A DNA stretch of 62,642 bases, taken from Rhodopirellula sp. SM50 (GTDB taxonomy: Bacteria > Planctomycetota > Planctomycetia > Pirellulales > Pirellulaceae). A model generated the notes under the pieces. The model did no database searches and was not told the DNA's origin. It saw only the letters and a program-made list of their open reading frames with translations. The DNA lies in NCBI RefSeq assembly GCF_002289565.1, contig NZ_NTFY01000024.1, forward strand, positions 1 to 62,642. Reading direction: 5' to 3'. Below are positions 57,218-62,642 of this stretch, piece by piece. The position numbers and the translations under genes are program-made. Numbering within the stretch: position 1 is the first letter of the stretch; every line of letters starts with the position of its first letter.

Positions 57218-58187
57218 AGCAATCGATCAGGGTAGACACGTTGGCCATCCGTTCGAGTTCTCGGAGCGCGCGAACGCTGCGATCGAGCCGCGCCAGCGTG
57301 ATCGGTCGAGGGGCTGCGGCGAAGGCTTCTTCGCGCATCGTTTTGCGGTAGTGTCCGATGGCCATGGAAAAAACGTCGCGCAGCACGGCGCGTTTTTTGG
57401 GAGCTTCTTTGCCGGCTTCATCCACTCGCGTCGTGACGATCCGTCGGATCGCGATCGGATCAGGGAACGGGCTGGCCAGGGCGCCGATCAACGCATCGCG
57501 AAAGCGTCTCGATTCGTCACTGAGCAGACGCAGTGCAGCCGGAACGTCTCCGCCGGCGATCTCGACCGCCTGAGAGATTTCGGCCGGTTCGGCTGGGATC
57601 TGGTGGACGTCGCGGATCAGCCGTGTCGCTTCGTCGGCGTTCAAGGGCGCAAAGCGAATCACCTGGCAGCGGGAACGGATGGTGGGCAATTGTTTTTGTT
57701 CGCTGGTGCCGACCAGCATGATCACGGCATCCGAGGGCGGTTCTTCGAGCGTCTTGAGCAGGCAGTTGGCCCCTTCTTCGTTCAGGAAATCGGCGTCTTC
57801 CAGGATCGCGACCTTGCGGCGCCCACAGTACGGGCTCAGCCGGACGTCGCGACAGAACCCCTCCTGCATCCGCACTTCCGGGCGACCGATCAGCAGGTCG
57901 ACGGGGATCACCGTTTTGTCTTTCGGTTTACGAATGCGAATCAGATCGGGGTGGGTTTCGGCGTCGACTTGGACGCACGCTTCACAGGTTCCGCAGGGTT
58001 GCATCGACTCGGGCGGATTGCGGTTGCACAGCATGGTCCGGGCCAGCAGCGTCGCGACGCTGCGTTTGCCGACACCGGGCGGGCCGACCAGCAAGAAGCT
58101 GCCGCCGAATCGTTGTTGTCGGATCGAGTTGCCGAACCACTGTTCCAGGTGGCGGTTTCCGATCAAATCGTTCCAGTTGGCGATCAT
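57162..58187 (-). CDS. holB: DNA polymerase III subunit delta prime
   Basis: A 341-residue clamp-loader subunit. It has an AAA+ P-loop GPPGVGKRS, a four-Cys zinc site (MLCNRNPPESMQPCGTCEAC), and motifs EDADFLNEEGANCLLKTLEE and TSEQKQLPTIRSRCQVIRF (the SRC motif). It loads the sliding clamp at the replication fork. Its start overlaps the rpiB stop (ATGA), so it is coupled to rpiB. Confidence 0.92.
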   Translation of the reverse strand: MIANWNDLIGNRHLEQWFGNSIRQQRFGGSFLLVGPPGVGKRSVATLLARTMLCNRNPPESMQPCGTCEACVQVDAETHPDLIRIRKPKDKTVIPVDLLIGRPEVRMQEGFCRDVRLSPYCGRRKVAILEDADFLNEEGANCLLKTLEEPPSDAVIMLVGTSEQKQLPTIRSRCQVIRFAPLNADEATRLIRDVHQIPAEPAEISQAVEIAGGDVPAALRLLSDESRRFRDALIGALASPFPDPIAIRRIVTTRVDEAGKEAPKKRAVLRDVFSMAIGHYRKTMREEAFAAAPRPITLARLDRSVRALRELERMANVSTLIDCYAADIAAGQTGDRGEIGS

Positions 58188-58699
58188 GAGGCCTGGGAAT
58201 CCGCTGCGGCCGTGTGGCCGGTCACGCGGTTGTCGCTATGGCAATTGGGCCCTTGCACGTTTTCCTTTTCGATCTTTTCGATCTTGGCGATCCGTTCGGC
58301 GTGACGGCCGCCGTCGAATTCGGTTTGCAGCCAGCGGAGGACGAGGTCATCGATGGAACGTTCGCCGATCAGATCGCCGGGCAGGCACAGCACATTGACG
58401 TCATTGTGTCGACGGCTCATTTCGACCATGACTTCGTCGTAACACGGGGCGGCGCGGACGCCGGCAAACTTGTTGGCGGTGATGGCCATCCCGATGCCGG
58501 TGCCGCAGATCAGGATGCCGCGATCGGCCTGACCGTCGCTGACACGTTTGGCGACCACTTCGGCAAAGTCGGGGTAGTCGACCGAGGAGTCGTTGAAGGT
58601 GCCTTCGTCGAGGATCTCGTACGAGTTGGCGGTCAGGGATTGGATCAGACGCGCTTTGATCTGCACGCCGCGATGATCGCTACCGAGTGAAATTCGCAT
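58184..58699 (-). CDS. rpiB: Ribose-5-phosphate isomerase B (RpiB/LacAB family)
   Basis: A 171-residue isomerase with MRISLGSDHRGVQIKARLIQ, YPDFAEVVAKRV, catalytic Cys65 in ILICGTGIGMAITANKFAG, and RRHNDVNVLCLPGD. It interconverts ribose 5-phosphate and ribulose 5-phosphate. There is a C-terminal extension of about 20-25 residues beyond the usual 145-150. Its start overlaps the upstream stop by one base (TAATG). The set Sua5-like, phosphatase, rpiB mirrors ywlC-ywlE-ywlF of Bacillus. Confidence 0.9.
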   Translation of the reverse strand: MRISLGSDHRGVQIKARLIQSLTANSYEILDEGTFNDSSVDYPDFAEVVAKRVSDGQADRGILICGTGIGMAITANKFAGVRAAPCYDEVMVEMSRRHNDVNVLCLPGDLIGERSIDDLVLRWLQTEFDGGRHAERIAKIEKIEKENVQGPNCHSDNRVTGHTAAADSQAS

Positions 58700-59841
58700 T
58701 ACGCAGACTCCTGATCTCCGTCGGAGACCTCGGGAAAAAAGTCGTCGTCCAGCCGTTCGAACCATTTTTCCAGCTCGCCTTCCATCTGGTCGGCACACTG
58801 TCGGTACGCATCGACCGGCATTCCGATCGGATCGGAAATGTCGCCGCCGTCGTGACGCAAGGTGAACACCCGATCGTGCATCTCGGGCCAGGCGGCCAAG
58901 ATCGCCGCTCGGTGCGAACGGGTCATGGTCAAGACGAGATCGGCGACGTTCATGATGTCATCACCAAGCGGTTGGCTGGCGTGTCCGGTTAAGTCCAGTT
59001 TACGCTCTCCCATCACTTCGATCGATTGTGGGCTGGCGCTCCCGCCGGCCGAGGCGGCCACACCGGCCGAAAGCACCCGAACGGCGTCTTCTCGGCCCAT
59101 CTTCTTTCGCAGGAGTTCACGCATCAGGGTTTCCGCCATCGGGCTGCGACAGGTGTTGCCGGTGCATACCATTACAATAACGGGTTTGACGAATTGATTC
59201 ATGGCGGCTCGTTCAATCACTCCTTCTCGCAACAGTTCCCAACGTTTTCCGATCACCCGGACCACCGTCGATGCCCCACCATAACGAGTCGGGCCGTCGT
59301 CGAGCAGCAGTGGTAGGGTCTCGGAGAGTTGCTCAAGCACACCTGCGGCGGTGGTTTGCGTCGGTTTTCCGGTTAAATTGGCACTGGTCAGCACCAGCGG
59401 GGCGGCCATAAATCGGTGAATCGATTGCAGAATTCGGTGGTCGACGACGCGGAATCCGACCCCCCCACTCGGTCCGGTGATCCGCTGGCGGACCGATGGT
59501 GGCAATTGGTGCACCGCGGAGTGGTCGTTTTCACAGGGGGTGACCAAGGTCAACGGCCCCGGCCAACAGCGGTGGCTCAGCCGACGTGCGACCGGAGACG
59601 CTTCGCAGAAAAAATCTTCGGCCGCCTGACGACTCCGCACCGAAATCGCCATCGGTGTCTCGCCCCGCCCCTTGATCTCGATCAATTTCTCGACCGCCTG
59701 GGCATCCAACGCGTGTGCGGCCAGCCCGTACACCGTGTCGGTCGGAAACGCCACCACCTGGCCTTCGGTCAACGCTTGGACGGTGCGGTGGATGATGTCG
59801 CTGGGGTCGTCGGTTTCGCGAAGATCAAGGACTTTGGTCAT
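58699..59841 (-). CDS. Sua5/YrdC threonylcarbamoyl-AMP synthase fused to a low-molecular-weight phosphatase
   Basis: A 380-residue two-domain protein. Residues about 10-210 are Sua5/YrdC (VVAFPTDTVYGLAAHA, IKGRGETPM, WPGPLTLV, LTSANLTGKP), which makes threonylcarbamoyl-AMP for the t6A modification of tRNAs. Residues about 220-375 are a low-molecular-weight protein phosphatase with P-loop Cys226-TGNTC-Arg232 and the general-acid loop DISDPIGMP. The two activities are separate neighbouring genes in Bacillus. First gene of the rpiB-holB-DUF3750 unit. Confidence 0.9.
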   Translation of the reverse strand: MTKVLDLRETDDPSDIIHRTVQALTEGQVVAFPTDTVYGLAAHALDAQAVEKLIEIKGRGETPMAISVRSRQAAEDFFCEASPVARRLSHRCWPGPLTLVTPCENDHSAVHQLPPSVRQRITGPSGGVGFRVVDHRILQSIHRFMAAPLVLTSANLTGKPTQTTAAGVLEQLSETLPLLLDDGPTRYGGASTVVRVIGKRWELLREGVIERAAMNQFVKPVIVMVCTGNTCRSPMAETLMRELLRKKMGREDAVRVLSAGVAASAGGSASPQSIEVMGERKLDLTGHASQPLGDDIMNVADLVLTMTRSHRAAILAAWPEMHDRVFTLRHDGGDISDPIGMPVDAYRQCADQMEGELEKWFERLDDDFFPEVSDGDQESA

Positions 59842-60006
59842 GAATGCCGACGAATGAGTCTGTCAAAGACGAGCAGGGCCCGCGCCCCAGATCGAGTGCC
59901 GCCATTGTAAGAGCGGCAAAATTAAGTCCACAACCGGACGAACCGGAAAAGCCCTGTAGAATGAGAACGTCCCCTGCAAAAAACGACGACGCGTCAATCC
60001 GATCCG

Positions 60007-61014
60007 ATGAGACACCTGCGACAACCGGTCATGCAATCATCAAACCCACGAGCGCGCCGCGCGATGCTGAAACGGGCCGGGCTTGGCGCTGCAGCCTTGC
60101 TGACCGCCGCCGCGGCGGGATGTGTGCCGGCCAGCGGGCACGGCCAGACCGAATTGGTCTGGGGCCGCAGGGGGCAGAGCTCGGGCCGTTTCCTCAAGCC
60201 GCGCGCCATCACCATCGATCGCAACGATCAGCTTTACATCGTCGATACGACCGGTCGCATCCAAGTCTTCGATCGCGACGGGAATTGGTTGCGTCAATGG
60301 AAAACGCCGGAGACGAAAAACGGCCGACCGACGGGGCTGGCGATCCAGCACGGGCGACGCCCCGAAGACGATTTGTTGCTGGTCGCCGATACCCACTATT
60401 ACCGCATGTTGGTCTATCACCTTGACGGCCGGCGGATCGAGTCCAAGGAGATCGGCGGCCAGCCCGGGCACGACCCCGGTCAATTCGCCTTCGTCACCGA
60501 TGCGGTCTCAGACGACGACGGTTGTTTTTATATCGGCGAATATGGCGATTCCGACCGCATCCAGAAGTTCGATCCCGATGGCAACTTCATGACCCAGTGG
60601 GGCGGGACGGGGCGCGAGAAGCAAAAATTCGTCCGTCCCCAAAGCCTAGTGATTGCCGGCGACGTGTTGTGGATCGCCGATGCGTGTAACCATCGGATTC
60701 AACGCTACGACATCAGCGGCCCGAAACCGCGCTGGATCGACGCCTGGGGACAGCAAGGCCAACAGCCGGGCCAGTTTCATTATCCCTATGACTTGGCGCT
60801 GTTGGCTGATGGAGGCGTGCTGGTGTGCGAATATGGCAACCAGCGGATTCAACGTCTGGCCGCCGACGGCACGCCACAGGCGATCTGGGGCGCGCCGGGA
60901 TTCGAAGTCGGTCAGCTCTACCAGCCCTGGGGACTGGTCGTCGATTCAAGCAACAGGATGCACGTGCTGGACAGCAACAACCATCGCATCCAACGCACCC
61001 GTTTGCCAGTCTGA
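60007..61014 (+). CDS. NHL-repeat beta-propeller lipoprotein
   Basis: A 335-residue protein with a signal combining a basic start (RARRAMLKRAGLGAAA) and a lipobox-like LTAAAAGC, so probably membrane-anchored outside the cytoplasm. The rest is a six-bladed NHL propeller (RPTGLAIQ, GRFLKPRAITIDRNDQLYIV, CNHRIQRYD, GNQRIQRLAADG, NNHRIQRTRLP). A binding role is likely; the ligand is unknown. An internal Met (MQSSNPRA or MLKRAG) could be the true start. Confidence 0.85.
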   Translation: MRHLRQPVMQSSNPRARRAMLKRAGLGAAALLTAAAAGCVPASGHGQTELVWGRRGQSSGRFLKPRAITIDRNDQLYIVDTTGRIQVFDRDGNWLRQWKTPETKNGRPTGLAIQHGRRPEDDLLLVADTHYYRMLVYHLDGRRIESKEIGGQPGHDPGQFAFVTDAVSDDDGCFYIGEYGDSDRIQKFDPDGNFMTQWGGTGREKQKFVRPQSLVIAGDVLWIADACNHRIQRYDISGPKPRWIDAWGQQGQQPGQFHYPYDLALLADGGVLVCEYGNQRIQRLAADGTPQAIWGAPGFEVGQLYQPWGLVVDSSNRMHVLDSNNHRIQRTRLPV

Positions 61015-61074
61015 CGAACCCTCCACACCCGCAGCGTTTCGGATGATCGCCGGTGTACTTGGTCCCAGGCTCTG

Positions 61075-61210
61075 CCCTACGCCGTGAACGACTTTTTAGC
61101 GGTAGGGCGCGAGCCCTCCGGTGTGTTGGCAAAGAAGCGGAACCGGAGGGCTTGCGCCCTGCCGCTAAAACCTCGTCAAACACAGGAAATAAATCGTTCA
61201 CGGCGTAGGG
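61075..61210. repeat. Long palindromic repeat element, copy B
   Basis: Inner arms match copy A at 26401 (core GCGGTAGGGCGCGAGCC and complement). The outer arms are different in sequence yet perfectly paired over 17 bp: CCCTACGCCGTGAACGA (61075-61091) and TCGTTCACGGCGTAGGG (61194-61210). Lies between the convergent NHL and mdh genes. Confidence 0.85.
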
Positions 61211-61320
61211 TTCTGCCTGGGAACACACTGATTTGGAGGCTCCGCCTCCGGTTCGTCCGCAACGCGTGGCGGAGCCACACGGGCATTGCGTTCCAAGGCA
61301 GAGCCTTGGAACGAGGGTCA
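61205..61320. repeat. GC-rich intergenic repeat with hairpins
   Basis: Contains GGAGGCTCCGCCTCC (hairpin) and GTTCCAAGGCAGAGCCTTGGAAC split as GTTCCAAGGC and GCCTTGGAAC arms (61289-61311). A GTTCTGCCTGGGAAC-type segment at about 61209 has a partner just left of copy B (CCCAGGCTCTGCCC, about 61064). No gene in 61015-61359. Confidence 0.65.
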
Positions 61321-61359
61321 CGAGGATCACATCCAACGCACGCGTTTGCCGGCGCAATG

Positions 61360-62642
<1,283 letters not shown>

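Overview
The window is chromosomal DNA from a planctomycete, most likely of the Rhodopirellula/Pirellulaceae type. The evidence is lineage-typical gene families (planctomycete cytochrome c/DUF1587-1592-1585, DUF1549/DUF1553, DUF1501, DUF1552, several sulfatases, a FecR-LamG protein behind an ECF sigma factor, a split GldF/G-type ABC system), mostly high G+C, and many dispersed palindromic repeats between genes. No transposase, integrase or rRNA was recognised.

Layout. 1-21.9 kb: secreted or surface degradation genes: a TPR/FG-GAP/ASPIC lipoprotein, a DUF1592 cytochrome with its DUF1552 partner, an alpha-E/ATP-grasp pair, a sigma/FecR-LamG pair leading into two sulfatases, and a DUF1549/DUF1553-DUF1501 pair. 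22-35.5 kb: a Cys-rich protein, a PDZ protein, a K+ channel/RCK protein fused to receiver and Hpt domains, an Hsp20 remnant, a three-gene Gld-like ABC operon whose last gene carries an FKBP domain, and an NtrC-type regulator. 36.4-53.9 kb: a type I-C CRISPR-Cas locus. 54-62.3 kb: an MscS channel, a 16-bp minisatellite, and housekeeping genes (DUF3750, holB, rpiB, a Sua5-phosphatase fusion, an NHL lipoprotein, mdh).

The CRISPR locus is the centre of interest. The order is cas3, then a regulatory interval, cas5c, cas8c, cas7, a Cas11-like/PD-(D/E)XK fusion, a kinase-like gene with a small gene facing it, cas4, cas1, cas2 and an array of 109 repeats. The interval between cas3 and cas5c (38718-39320) holds what looks like a complete miniature guide-RNA unit on the minus strand. 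It has a degenerate CRISPR repeat (25/32 identical, stem kept by compensating changes), a 35-nt spacer-like segment and a terminator-like hairpin. The first 16 nt of the spacer-like segment match a nearby site at 15 of 16 positions. The one mismatch is at position 6, and the site has a TTC PAM of the type I-C kind. The site lies just upstream of a candidate promoter, which drives a class II, leucine-type tRNA carrying a CCA (tryptophan-codon) anticodon, with cas5c downstream. This is the expected layout of a CreA/CreR-like element that uses Cascade to repress a promoter. If the tRNA mistranslates UGG as leucine, it could be the toxin of an addiction module guarding the CRISPR effector. The repeat, match, PAM, stem and tRNA fold can be read directly; function is inference.

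The effector genes are visibly lower in G+C than cas4-cas1-cas2 and the rest of the window, which suggests that the two halves of the locus have different histories.
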